A stretch of DNA of 64,000 bases. Origin: Methylobacterium sp. J-076. GTDB taxonomy: Bacteria; Pseudomonadota; Alphaproteobacteria; Rhizobiales; Beijerinckiaceae. The notes beneath the pieces were generated by a model that saw only the letters and a list, made by a program, of their open reading frames with translations, searched no databases and had not been told where the DNA came from. Numbering within the stretch: position 1 is the first letter of the stretch; each line of letters begins with the position of its first letter. The stretch covers positions 168,030-232,029 of the forward strand of contig NZ_JAKSXW010000143.1 in NCBI RefSeq assembly GCF_022829405.1, written 5' to 3'. This document shows, piece by piece, positions 27,056-34,654 of this stretch. The position numbers and the translations under genes are program-made.

Positions 27056-27799
27056 ATGTCCGATCCCCTGGTGCTCATCCCGGCGCGACTCGCCGCCACC
27101 CGCCTGCCGAACAAGCCCCTGGCCGACATCGCGGGGGAGCCGATGATCCTCCACGTCTGGCGCAGGGCGGTGGAGGCCGGGATCGGCCCCGTGGTGGTGG
27201 CGACCGATGCCCCCGAGATCGTGCGGGTGATCGAGGCGGCGGGCGGCCTCGCGGTGATGACCCAGGCCGACCACCCCTCCGGCTCCGACCGCCTCGCCGA
27301 GGCCCTGGAGAGTATCGATCCCGAGGGGCGGCACGATGTGGTCGTCAACGTCCAGGGCGACCTGCCGACCATCGATCCGGCGATCATCGCCGCGGCCCTC
27401 CTGCCCCTCGCCGACCGGACGGTGGACATCGCCACCCTCTGCGCGCCGATCACCGACCCGGAGGAGGCGGACAACCCCAACGTCGTGAAGATCGTGGGCC
27501 ACGAGGTCGGGCCGCGCCGCCTGCGCGCCCTCTACTTCACCCGCGCCCGCGCCCCGTACGGTCCCGGGCCGCTCTGGCACCATATCGGCCTCTACGCCTA
27601 CCGCCGGAAGGCGCTGGTGCGCTTCGTGGCCCTGCCGCCGGGCGCGCTGGAGACCCGCGAGAAGCTGGAGCAGTTGCGGGCGCTGGAGGCCGGCATGCGG
27701 ATCGACGCGATGGTCGTCGACGACCTGCCGCTCGGCGTGGACACCCCCGCCGACCTCGACAAGGCGCGGGCGCTGATGCTGCGCCGCCGCCTCAACTGA
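27056..27799 (+). CDS. kdsB: 3-deoxy-manno-octulosonate cytidylyltransferase
   Basis: A 247-residue enzyme. It starts 'LVLIPARLAATRLPNKPLAD', the CMP-KDO synthetase nucleotide-binding motif, followed by 'VVVNVQGDLPTIDP' (metal-binding Q-G-D) and 'HIGLYAYRRKALVRF'. It activates KDO as CMP-KDO for the lipopolysaccharide core. The start at 27056 fits the family N-terminus. A very long upstream frame in the same register is a shadow. pheA follows 13 bp downstream on the same strand, so the pair is probably cotranscribed. The leucine in 'GDLP' replaces the usual E-P of 'GDEP'. Confidence 0.95.
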   Translation: MSDPLVLIPARLAATRLPNKPLADIAGEPMILHVWRRAVEAGIGPVVVATDAPEIVRVIEAAGGLAVMTQADHPSGSDRLAEALESIDPEGRHDVVVNVQGDLPTIDPAIIAAALLPLADRTVDIATLCAPITDPEEADNPNVVKIVGHEVGPRRLRALYFTRARAPYGPGPLWHHIGLYAYRRKALVRFVALPPGALETREKLEQLRALEAGMRIDAMVVDDLPLGVDTPADLDKARALMLRRRLN

Positions 27800-27812
27800 A
27801 ACCCCAGAGACG

Positions 27813-28667
27813 ATGCCGCAGCGAACGATTTCCTATCAGGGCGAGCCCGGGGCCAACTCGCACATCATCTGCTCCCAGGCCTACCCGGACTGGACGCCCC
27901 TGCCGTGCCCGACCTTCGAGGACGCCTTCGCGGCGGTGACCGAGGGCCGGGCCGACCGGGCGATGATCCCCATCGAGAATTCCCTGGCCGGGCGGGTGGC
28001 CGACATCCACCACCTCATCCCGACCTCGCCCCTGCACATCGTGGCCGAGCACTTCCTGCCGATCCACTTCCAGCTGATGGCGCTGCCGGGCACGGCCGTG
28101 GAGGGGCTGAAGAGCGTCCACAGCCACGTCCACGCGCTCGGCCAGTGCCGGCGAATCATCCGGCGGCTCGGCCTGCGCTCGGTGGTGAGCGGCGACACGG
28201 CCGGCGCGGCGCGGGAGATCGCCGAGGCGGGCGACCGGACCCGGGCGGCCCTCGCCCCGGCCCTGGCGGCGGAGGTCTACGGCCTGGAGATCCTCGCGCG
28301 GGACGTGGAGGACGCGGCCCACAACACCACGCGCTTCGTGGTGCTGTCGCCGGAGGCGGAGGTGGCCTCGGGCGAGGGCGCCTGCGTCACGAGCTTCGTG
28401 TTCCGGGTCCGCAACATCCCGGCCGCCCTCTACAAGGCGCTGGGCGGCTTCGCCACGAACGGCGTGAACATGACGAAGCTCGAAAGCTACATGATCGAGG
28501 GCGAGTTCACCGCCACGCAATTCTACGCCGAGGTCGACGGCCACCCCGACGAGCCCGGCCTGCGCAGGGCGCTGGATGAGCTCGGCTATTTCTCGCGGGA
28601 GGTGCGGATCGTGGGCACCTATCCGGCCCACCCGTTCCGCGAGGCGGCCCGGCCGCCGGGGGAGTAG
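27813..28667 (+). CDS. pheA: Prephenate dehydratase
   Basis: A 284-residue monofunctional prephenate dehydratase. It starts 'ISYQGEPGANSHIICSQAYP' and has the catalytic-domain motif 'NTTRFVVLSPEA' (T-T-R-F) and a C-terminal ACT regulatory domain from about residue 195 ('RVRNIPAALYKALGGFATNG', then 'NMTKLESYM'). It makes phenylpyruvate for phenylalanine synthesis and should be feedback-inhibited by phenylalanine through the ACT domain. It follows kdsB by 13 bp, an arrangement common in Hyphomicrobiales. The gene ends 4 bp before the convergent hicB. Confidence 0.95.
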   Translation: MPQRTISYQGEPGANSHIICSQAYPDWTPLPCPTFEDAFAAVTEGRADRAMIPIENSLAGRVADIHHLIPTSPLHIVAEHFLPIHFQLMALPGTAVEGLKSVHSHVHALGQCRRIIRRLGLRSVVSGDTAGAAREIAEAGDRTRAALAPALAAEVYGLEILARDVEDAAHNTTRFVVLSPEAEVASGEGACVTSFVFRVRNIPAALYKALGGFATNGVNMTKLESYMIEGEFTATQFYAEVDGHPDEPGLRRALDELGYFSREVRIVGTYPAHPFREAARPPGE

Positions 28668-28671
28668 GGCT

Positions 28672-29082
28672 TCAGAGGGACGCTTCGGCGGCGGCCGACA
28701 GGGCCGCCTCCACGAAGGCCGAGCGGCTGACGCCGCGCGCCCGCGCCGCTGCATCGGTGAGCCGAAGCACCCGCTCGTCGATCGCGACGTCGATGTTCAC
28801 CCGCGCCTCTGTCGGCCCACCGGGCAGGATGAGCTGTGTGATCGCGCCTTCCGCCTCTGCGGCCGTCGCCGGGTCGGCCTGGATGTCGGCCCAGCTGCGG
28901 GCCGGGGGCAGAGGGTCGCCCTCCGTCGCGAGAAAGGCCAGATGACCGGCCAGGGCCTCCCGTGCGGCATCGACGGCAGCCTCGAAGCTCGGGCCGCCCG
29001 ATACGCATCCCACGATATCGGGAAACGTCACCCCCCATTCGGAGCCGTCCGAGGGAGGATGAACAAAAGCGATGTAGGGCAT
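28672..29082 (-). CDS. hicB: HicB-family antitoxin
   Basis: A 136-residue protein. The N-terminal half is the HicB partial RNase H-like fold ('GVTFPDIVGCVSGGPSFEAA'). The C-terminus is a ribbon-helix-helix DNA-binding segment ('DERVLRLTDAAARARGVSRS' followed by 'AFVEAAL'). The ATG at 29082 fits the family start ('MPYIAFVHP'). It is downstream of hicA by 35 bp, the usual toxin-first order. It should neutralise HicA and repress the operon. Confidence 0.92.
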   Translation of the reverse strand: MPYIAFVHPPSDGSEWGVTFPDIVGCVSGGPSFEAAVDAAREALAGHLAFLATEGDPLPPARSWADIQADPATAAEAEGAITQLILPGGPTEARVNIDVAIDERVLRLTDAAARARGVSRSAFVEAALSAAAEASL

Positions 29083-29117
29083 GACGTCTGCATCCTGTCG
29101 CCGGGGCGGCCTCCGGG

Positions 29118-29300
29118 TCAAAGGCCCGCCGCCTTGAGGATCGATCGCACGGTCTTCGGGTGCATGTCCTTCTTGGGGTGAGGGACGGTGATCTTGCCCG
29201 GCTTTACCGGATGTTTGAAGTGCCGATGGCTTCCGGTCGTCGAATGCCAGATCCAGCCATCCTGTTCGAGGAGGCGAACGAGATCCCGCGAGTCCGTCAC
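29118..29300 (-). CDS. hicA: HicA-family mRNA interferase toxin
   Basis: A 60-residue protein of the dsRBD-like HicA fold, with the catalytic His in 'TTGSHRHFKHP' and a closing 'TVRSILKAAGL'. HicA cleaves mRNA independently of translating ribosomes when not bound by HicB. Length and motifs are complete, so the toxin is probably functional. It lies upstream of hicB in a two-gene operon between pheA and the phosphatase gene. Confidence 0.92.
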   Translation of the reverse strand: MTDSRDLVRLLEQDGWIWHSTTGSHRHFKHPVKPGKITVPHPKKDMHPKTVRSILKAAGL

Positions 29301-29352
29301 ACGCCCCTTGCCCCGATGAATGTGAGCGCCGACCGCCCGTTCGGCAAGCCGC

Positions 29353-30078
29353 CTACTCCCGCCGAATCACCCGGTCCACGACCACGTCGGACCAGAAGCC
29401 CGGCCGGAAGTCGCGCCTCAGGGCGTCGGGGTCGTAGACGGTCTCGACCCAGGTGAGGAAGTCGAGGCCCCGGGGCTCGCCCTCGGCCAGGTAGCGGGCG
29501 AAGAACGCGTCGAGGATGCCGGTCTTGGCGAAGCGGAAGTGCCCGTAGCGGGCCGAGAGCTGGCGCGCGGCCTCGGCCACGGGGCGGCCCTCGTGCAGGA
29601 TCAGGTAGAGCGCCGCCGCCAGGCCGGCCCGGTCCGCACCCGACTTGCAATGCATCACCGCGGGGTACTCGATCCCCGCGAAGAAGCGCTTGGCGGCCAG
29701 GATGGTCTCCCGGTCGGGGGCCTCCCGGGAGCGCAGCACGAACTCCACCAGGGTCAGCCCGTGGCGCTCGCAGGCCTCGCGCTGGAGCGGCCACGAGCCG
29801 TGCTCGCGCCCTCCGCGCAGGGAGATGACGGTGCGGACGCCCTCGGCGCGGAACCGGGCGAGCTGGTGCGGGCCGGGCTGGGCCGAGCGCCAGACCTGCC
29901 CCCGGCCGACCCGGTGCCGGTTGAGGTAGGCGAGGCGGAACACCCCGTGGTCCACGAGCAGCATGTTCGCCCAGGCCAAGAGCCGGCTGCCCGGGCCGCC
30001 GATCGGCCGCTCGAACCGGGCGATGCGGGCCATGCGGCGGGCGTAGCGCGTCTCGGGTTTGAGGAAACGTTTGAGCAC
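29353..30078 (-). CDS. Dual-specificity/tyrosine phosphatase-like protein
   Basis: A 241-residue protein with the cysteine-phosphatase P-loop 'HCKSGADRAGLA' (C-x5-R) and an upstream acid region in 'LRGGREHGSW'. The N-terminal 50 residues are basic with a short hydrophobic segment ('LLAWANMLLVDHGVFRL'). Such proteins in alphaproteobacteria are annotated as tyrosine phosphatases and may act on phospholipids or phosphoproteins. The substrate is not evident here. The GTG at 30078 is chosen because the conserved part starts there. An upstream frame continues to 30228 into the divergent promoter region. Confidence 0.85.
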   Translation of the reverse strand: MLKRFLKPETRYARRMARIARFERPIGGPGSRLLAWANMLLVDHGVFRLAYLNRHRVGRGQVWRSAQPGPHQLARFRAEGVRTVISLRGGREHGSWPLQREACERHGLTLVEFVLRSREAPDRETILAAKRFFAGIEYPAVMHCKSGADRAGLAAALYLILHEGRPVAEAARQLSARYGHFRFAKTGILDAFFARYLAEGEPRGLDFLTWVETVYDPDALRRDFRPGFWSDVVVDRVIRRE

Positions 30079-30242
30079 GATGGGTCCGGAAGGCGGGGAT
30101 CGGCCTGTACCAGCCGGCCGGGGGAGGGGCAAATGGGCTGCGCGCAAACGGCGCCGTTCTTGCCTCCACTCCGCCCGGATCTGCGGCGAACCTGCGGCGG
30201 GTCCACGGGTTGTCAGCCGGGGAAACAAGGGAGGCCGAGCCG

Positions 30243-30749
30243 ATGAGCACGCGCACCACGAGCATCCGCCGTGCCCGGGAGGGCGACCTCGGCGGCTTGT
30301 CCCGGGTGTTCGATGCGGCGTGGCGCGAGGCCTATCGCGGGATCATCCCCGGCGTCGCCCTGGAACGGATGATCTCCGTGCGGGGGCGCCCGTGGTGGCG
30401 GGCCGCCCTCAACCGCGGGCGGCCGATCGCGGTGGTGGAGACCGGCGAACTGGTGGTCGGCTACGCGTCCTACGGGCGGGCGCGGAGCCGGGCCCTCGGG
30501 ACCGACGGCGAGGTGGATGAACTCTACCTCCTGCCCGAGTACCAGGGCCTCGGCCTCGGCCGCCGGCTGTTCCGGGCGGTCCACAACGATCTCGGCGATC
30601 ACGGCCTCGGGCGCCTCGGCGTTTGGACCCTCGAGGACAATATTCGCGCCGCCGCCTTCTATGAAAGTCTCGGCGGAACGCGCGGGCCGCTGGTGCCGGA
30701 CCGGGTCGCCGGCATCACCCTGCCGAAGGTGGGGTACGTCTTCGCCTGA
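30243..30749 (+). CDS. GNAT-family N-acetyltransferase
   Basis: A 168-residue acetyltransferase. Motif A is 'LYLLPEYQGLGLGRRLF' (Q-x-x-G-x-G) and motif B is 'LEDNIRAAAFYESLGG', as in RimI-like and YjgM-like enzymes. The ATG at 30243 fits the family N-terminus ('TSIRRAREGDLGGL'). The substrate is unknown. It lies upstream of ppa with a separate promoter likely in between. Confidence 0.88.
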   Translation: MSTRTTSIRRAREGDLGGLSRVFDAAWREAYRGIIPGVALERMISVRGRPWWRAALNRGRPIAVVETGELVVGYASYGRARSRALGTDGEVDELYLLPEYQGLGLGRRLFRAVHNDLGDHGLGRLGVWTLEDNIRAAAFYESLGGTRGPLVPDRVAGITLPKVGYVFA

Positions 30750-30785
30750 GCGAACGGTTTTCCCATTTCGTGACGTAAGGGCAAT

Positions 30786-30813
30786 TTGCAGCGGGCGCGC
30801 GCGTGGCTATGAG
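30786..30813 (+). promoter_or_regulatory. Possible sigma-70-type promoter for ppa
   Basis: TTGCAG at 30786-30791 and TATGAG at 30808-30813 are separated by 16 bp and lie 41 bp before the ppa start. The match is moderate and made by eye in GC-rich DNA. Confidence 0.35.
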
Positions 30814-30854
30814 ACCCCCAGCGCGGCACCATCCGCCTCAGGGAGCAAGACCCC

Positions 30855-31388
30855 ATGAACATCGACGCGATTTCGATCGGCAAGAATCCGCCGCATGACG
30901 TCAACGTCATCATCGAGGTGCCGCTCGGCGGAGAGCCCATCAAGTACGAGATGGACAAGGAATCCGGCGCCCTCGTGGTCGATCGGTTCCTCTACACCCC
31001 GATGTTCTATCCGGGGAACTACGGCTTCATCCCGCACACCCTGTCGGGCGACGGCGACCCCTGCGACGTGCTGATCGCCAACACCCGCGCCGTGGTGCCG
31101 GGGGCGATCATGAGCGCGCGCCCCGTGGGCGTGATGGTGATGCAGGACGAGGGCGGCGAGGACGAGAAGATCATCGCGGTGCCCTCGCGCCACCTGACCA
31201 AGCGCTACGACCGGGTCGAGAACTACACCGACCTGCCGGAGATCACGATCCAGCAGATCCAGCACTTCTTCGAGCACTACAAGGATCTGGAGCCCGGCAA
31301 GTGGGTCAAGTTCGTCCGCTGGGGCGACAAGGAAGAGGCGCATCGCCTCATCCACGAGGGCCTGGACAGGGCGAAGAAGAAGGGCTGA
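30855..31388 (+). CDS. ppa: Inorganic pyrophosphatase (family I)
   Basis: A 177-residue soluble pyrophosphatase. The signature 'DGDPCDVLIAN' (D-x-D-P-x-D, metal binding) is intact, as is the early 'EVPLGGEPIKYEMDKESGAL'. It hydrolyses PPi to two Pi, driving biosynthetic reactions. The ATG at 30855 has GGGAG upstream ('cagggagcaagacccc'). Length and motifs are normal. A repeat-like stretch follows. Confidence 0.96.
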   Translation: MNIDAISIGKNPPHDVNVIIEVPLGGEPIKYEMDKESGALVVDRFLYTPMFYPGNYGFIPHTLSGDGDPCDVLIANTRAVVPGAIMSARPVGVMVMQDEGGEDEKIIAVPSRHLTKRYDRVENYTDLPEITIQQIQHFFEHYKDLEPGKWVKFVRWGDKEEAHRLIHEGLDRAKKKG

Positions 31389-31403
31389 CGGGGAGCTTCT
31401 CCC

Positions 31404-31640
31404 GCAGGGACGGTCGTTCACCCTCCTCTCCCGGTGAGCGTCCGGCCGGAACGATCCTCGTCCGTTCCGTCATCGCGGACGACGTGACGCGAACCACGTA
31501 CGCACCCCGGTCGGAAACGTCCCGCGCCCCTGGGTGTTGTCGCCTCGCGCAGGATGACGGCTCGAGGCGCGGGCTTCTCGGTCGAACGTTCAGGATGAGG
31601 GGGCGGATGGGCCGCCGGTGACCGCATGCCCCCCAGGACG
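31404..31640. repeat. Intergenic repeat-like region downstream of ppa
   Basis: Non-coding stretch between the convergent ppa and UbiH-like genes. It holds pieces of repeat text: 'gtcatcgcggacgacgtgacgcg' in two parts near 31468, 'cctcgcgcaggatgac' near 31542, and 'caggatgaggg' near 31590 like the right arm of the CACCTCAGGATGAGG family. Symmetry is imperfect, so boundaries are approximate. Confidence 0.5.
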
Positions 31641-31661
31641 GGGGAGGGACGCGGCCCCGGA

Positions 31662-32927
31662 TCACCGCATCAGCCGCGGCACGCTGTCCCGCTGCTGCGC
31701 CGCCTCGCGGATGAAGAGCCCCTTCAGGCCCGGCAGCCGGTCCACGAGGCCGAGGCCGAGGTCCCGGGCGAGGCGGAGCGGCAGGGCGTCGTTGGAAAAC
31801 AGGCGGTTGAGCCCGTCCGTCGTCGCCGCCATGGCCAAGGTGTCGAAACGGCGCGCCCGCTCGTAGGCCCGCAGCACGTCCGGGGCGCCGGGATCGAGGC
31901 CGAGGCGCATCGCATCCGTCACGCCGTCGGCGAGGGCGGCCGCGTCGGCGAGGCCGAGGTTGAGGCCCTGCCCGGCGATGGGGTGGATGACGTGGGCGGC
32001 GTCCCCCAGGAGCGCGAGGCGTTCGGCCTGGAACGCCCGCGCCATGCCGAGCGACAGCGGGTAGCTGTGCGGGCCCCGCTCCAGGGCGATGTCCCCCAGA
32101 TCGTGGGTGAAGCGGCGGCCGATCTCCCCCAGCACCTCGTCCGGCCCGCCGGAGAGCAGCGCCCCGGCATCCGCCTTCCGCTCCGTCCAGACGATGGAGG
32201 AGCGGTGGCCGAGGGCGCCGCCATCCGGCAGGGGCAGGATCGCAAAGGGGCCGGAGGGCAGGAAATGCTCGAAGGCCCGGCCCCCGTGCGGGCGGGCATG
32301 GCCGATGGTCGCGACGATGCCGACCTGGGGGTACGACCACCCGACCCAGCCGATCCGCGCCGCCTCCCGCAGCCGGGACCGGGCGCCGTCCGCCGCCACG
32401 AGGAGGTCGGCGGAGAGCCGCTCGCCCCCGCTCAGCTCCGCCACCATGCGCCCGCCCGCGCAGGCCGCCCGGGTCACCGCCGCCGGCTGGATAGTAACGC
32501 CCGATTCGGCGCAGGCTGCGAGGAGCGCTGCGCCGAGGGGTTCGGCCTCCACCATGTGGGCGAAGGGCTCCTCCGCCCCGCCCGGCGTGTCGCCGAAGCT
32601 CAGGAAGGCCGGCCGCACCGGATCGGCGAGGCGGCTGTCGCTGATCTCCATCCGGGTGATCGGCTCCGCCGCCCCCGCGATCCCGTCCCAGACCCCGAGC
32701 CGGGCGAGCATCCGCCGCCCGCCCGCGGCGACGGCGTAGGCCCGGCCCCGGTGCCGTTCCGCCCGGGCGCCGCCGGGATCGAGGACGCGCACGTCCAGGG
32801 CCGCGCCGTTGGCGTGTTTGAGCGCCAGAGCCAGGGTCAGCCCCGCGAGGCCGCCTCCGGCGATCAGCACCGTGCGGGTGCCCGGCCGGGTGCCGGTCCG
32901 GGCGGGCGGAAGCGCGCTGGCCGTCAT
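31662..32927 (-). CDS. UbiH/UbiF-family FAD-dependent monooxygenase
   Basis: A 421-residue flavoprotein hydroxylase. It has an N-terminal dinucleotide-binding motif 'VLIAGGGLAGLTLALAL', the middle 'VAADGARSRLREAA' (D-G motif) and the C-terminal 'LLGDAAHVIHPIAGQGLNLG' FAD ribose-binding motif. This domain order matches ubiquinone ring hydroxylases (UbiH/UbiF/UbiL). Which ring position it hydroxylates cannot be told from sequence alone. The ATG at 32927 is chosen over an upstream frame without conserved content. It is divergent from tesB with a gap of about 100 bp. Confidence 0.88.
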   Translation of the reverse strand: MTASALPPARTGTRPGTRTVLIAGGGLAGLTLALALKHANGAALDVRVLDPGGARAERHRGRAYAVAAGGRRMLARLGVWDGIAGAAEPITRMEISDSRLADPVRPAFLSFGDTPGGAEEPFAHMVEAEPLGAALLAACAESGVTIQPAAVTRAACAGGRMVAELSGGERLSADLLVAADGARSRLREAARIGWVGWSYPQVGIVATIGHARPHGGRAFEHFLPSGPFAILPLPDGGALGHRSSIVWTERKADAGALLSGGPDEVLGEIGRRFTHDLGDIALERGPHSYPLSLGMARAFQAERLALLGDAAHVIHPIAGQGLNLGLADAAALADGVTDAMRLGLDPGAPDVLRAYERARRFDTLAMAATTDGLNRLFSNDALPLRLARDLGLGLVDRLPGLKGLFIREAAQQRDSVPRLMR

Positions 32928-33031
32928 CGAATTCTCCGTGTGCTCCGCAGCCCGTGGACCGCGCGGACGCCTCAGCCTATGTCGCATCCGAAGCCCGAAC
33001 GGAAACCCCAGGGCGGCGGATCCCCCCTCGA

Positions 33032-33919
33032 ATGTCCGATGCCGACACCGACGCGATGACCGAGGCGGTCGCCGAACTCATCGCCATCCTCGACCTGGAG
33101 CGGCTGGAGACCGACCTGTTCCGCGGGCAGAACCCCAAGACCGGCTGGCGGCGGGTGTTCGGCGGGCAGGTGGTGGCCCAGGCCCTGGTGGCGGCGACCC
33201 GCACGGTCCCCGCCGACCGGCCGGTCCACTCCCTCCACGCCTACTTCCTGCTGCCGGGCGATCCCCGGGTGCCCATCGTCTACGAGGTCGAGCGCCTGCG
33301 CGACGGCCACAGCTTCACCACCCGCCGGGTGAAGGCGATCCAGAACGGCCGGGCGATCTTCGCCACCACGGTCTCCTTCCAGATCGTCGAGGACGGCTTC
33401 ACGCACCTGCCGGCCATGCCGCCGGTGCCGGGGCCGGAGGGGCTGCCCGGGGCCCGCGAGATCGCCGCGGCGGCCGGGCTCGCCCTGCCGGAGGCGATCG
33501 CCGCCTATTTCGCCCGGCCCCGGCCCATCGAGCTGCGCCCGGTGGACCTGCGGCGCTACCGCAGCGGGGAGGGTCGCGAGCCGGTCTTCAACGTGTGGCT
33601 CCGGGCGGCGGCCTCGCTGCCCGACGACGACGCCCTGCACCGGGCGGTCCTCGCCTACGCCTCCGACATGACGCTGTTGGACGTATCGCTGATCCCGCAC
33701 GGGCGTTCGGTGTTCGATCCGCAGGTCCAGGCGGCGAGCCTCGATCACGCCCTGTGGTTCCACGGGCCGGTCAAGGCCGACGCGTGGTTGCTCTACGCGC
33801 AGGACAGCCCGGCCGCCGCCGGAGCCAGGGGGTTCGCCCGGGGCCAGATCTTCGACCGGGACGGCCGCCTCGTCGCCTCCGTCGCGCAGGAAGGATTGAT
33901 CCGACCCCGGTTGGATTAA
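33032..33919 (+). CDS. tesB: Acyl-CoA thioesterase II
   Basis: A 295-residue double hot-dog thioesterase. The N-terminal domain has 'RVFGGQVVAQALVAATRTV' and 'FLLPGDPRVPIVYEVERLRD'. The C-terminal domain has 'ASLDHALWFHGPVKADAWLL', with the catalytic Asp in 'SLDHALWFH'. It hydrolyses medium- and long-chain acyl-CoA. In-frame ATGs occur at 33032 and 33056, with an earlier one at 32954 in the intergenic region. 33032 is a compromise, as none has a strong ribosome-binding site. Confidence 0.9.
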   Translation: MSDADTDAMTEAVAELIAILDLERLETDLFRGQNPKTGWRRVFGGQVVAQALVAATRTVPADRPVHSLHAYFLLPGDPRVPIVYEVERLRDGHSFTTRRVKAIQNGRAIFATTVSFQIVEDGFTHLPAMPPVPGPEGLPGAREIAAAAGLALPEAIAAYFARPRPIELRPVDLRRYRSGEGREPVFNVWLRAAASLPDDDALHRAVLAYASDMTLLDVSLIPHGRSVFDPQVQAASLDHALWFHGPVKADAWLLYAQDSPAAAGARGFARGQIFDRDGRLVASVAQEGLIRPRLD

Positions 33920-34088
33920 GCGGAGCCTTGAGACGTGCCGGGCGCCTTTCGCGGCGCCGCACACAAACGCTGGCCATCATGCCCAGTATCGAGGCACTCG
34001 AATTCGTGGTCTGTGCGTTTTTGAGGCAGTTCCGCGACTAATTTCCAGGCAGGTCGCCGGAACCGGCGGTGGTCCATGGCCAAGCTCC

Positions 34089-34106
34089 CTGGCACAGTCC
34101 TTGAAT
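34089..34106 (+). promoter_or_regulatory. Sigma-54-like promoter of glnK-amtB
   Basis: TGGCAC at 34090-34095 and TTGAA at 34101-34105 are separated by 5 bp, which is the -24/-12 geometry of sigma-54 promoters (TGGCAC-N5-TTGCA). The -12 element has A instead of the conserved C. It lies about 110 bp before glnK, the location expected for NtrC-activated nitrogen control. Confidence 0.6.
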
Positions 34107-34215
34107 AGGTCAGCACAACCGCAGGCCATCCCGGCCATGTGGGCCACCCGGACCGGGGTGCCGCGCCGGTCAGGCAGCGGCGACGGATCCCAAAGACCTC
34201 AAGGGGGTGCCACCC

Positions 34216-34554
34216 ATGAAGATCGTGATGGCCATCATCAAGCCGTTCAAGCTGGAGGAGGTGCGCGACGCCCTCACCGGCATCGGCGTGCACGGCCTGA
34301 CTGTGACCGAAGTGAAGGGTTACGGCCGTCAGAAGGGCCATACCGAGATCTACCGCGGCGCCGAATACGCCGTGAGCTTCCTGCCGAAGCTGAAGATCGA
34401 GGTGGCCGTGGCCAGCGACCTGACCTCCAGCGTCGTCGATGCCATCGCCGGGGCCGCCCGCACCGGCCAGATCGGCGACGGCAAGATCTTCGTGATGCCC
34501 CTCGAGAAGGCGGTGCGCATCCGGACCGGCGAGACCGACGCCGACGCCCTCTGA
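34216..34554 (+). CDS. glnK: Nitrogen regulatory protein P-II (GlnK)
   Basis: A 112-residue PII protein. The T-loop 'GYGRQKGHTEIYRGAEY' places the uridylylation Tyr at position 51, and the C-terminal 'GKIFVMPLEKAVRIRTGETD' is the PII signature 2. PII trimers bind ATP/ADP and 2-oxoglutarate and gate AmtB. The ATG at 34216 has AAGGGGG upstream, and an ATG nine bases earlier is rejected. It lies 100 bp before amtB on the same strand, the classical glnK-amtB pair, behind a sigma-54-like promoter. Confidence 0.96.
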   Translation: MKIVMAIIKPFKLEEVRDALTGIGVHGLTVTEVKGYGRQKGHTEIYRGAEYAVSFLPKLKIEVAVASDLTSSVVDAIAGAARTGQIGDGKIFVMPLEKAVRIRTGETDADAL

Positions 34555-34654
34555 TCGAAAAGGCTGCGCCGGCCGCGCCGGCAGCGCCCGTTCGACCTCA
34601 CCATCCCTTTTCCGATCTTCGACACCGCGAACAGCGACTGGGAGCCCCGTGCCC

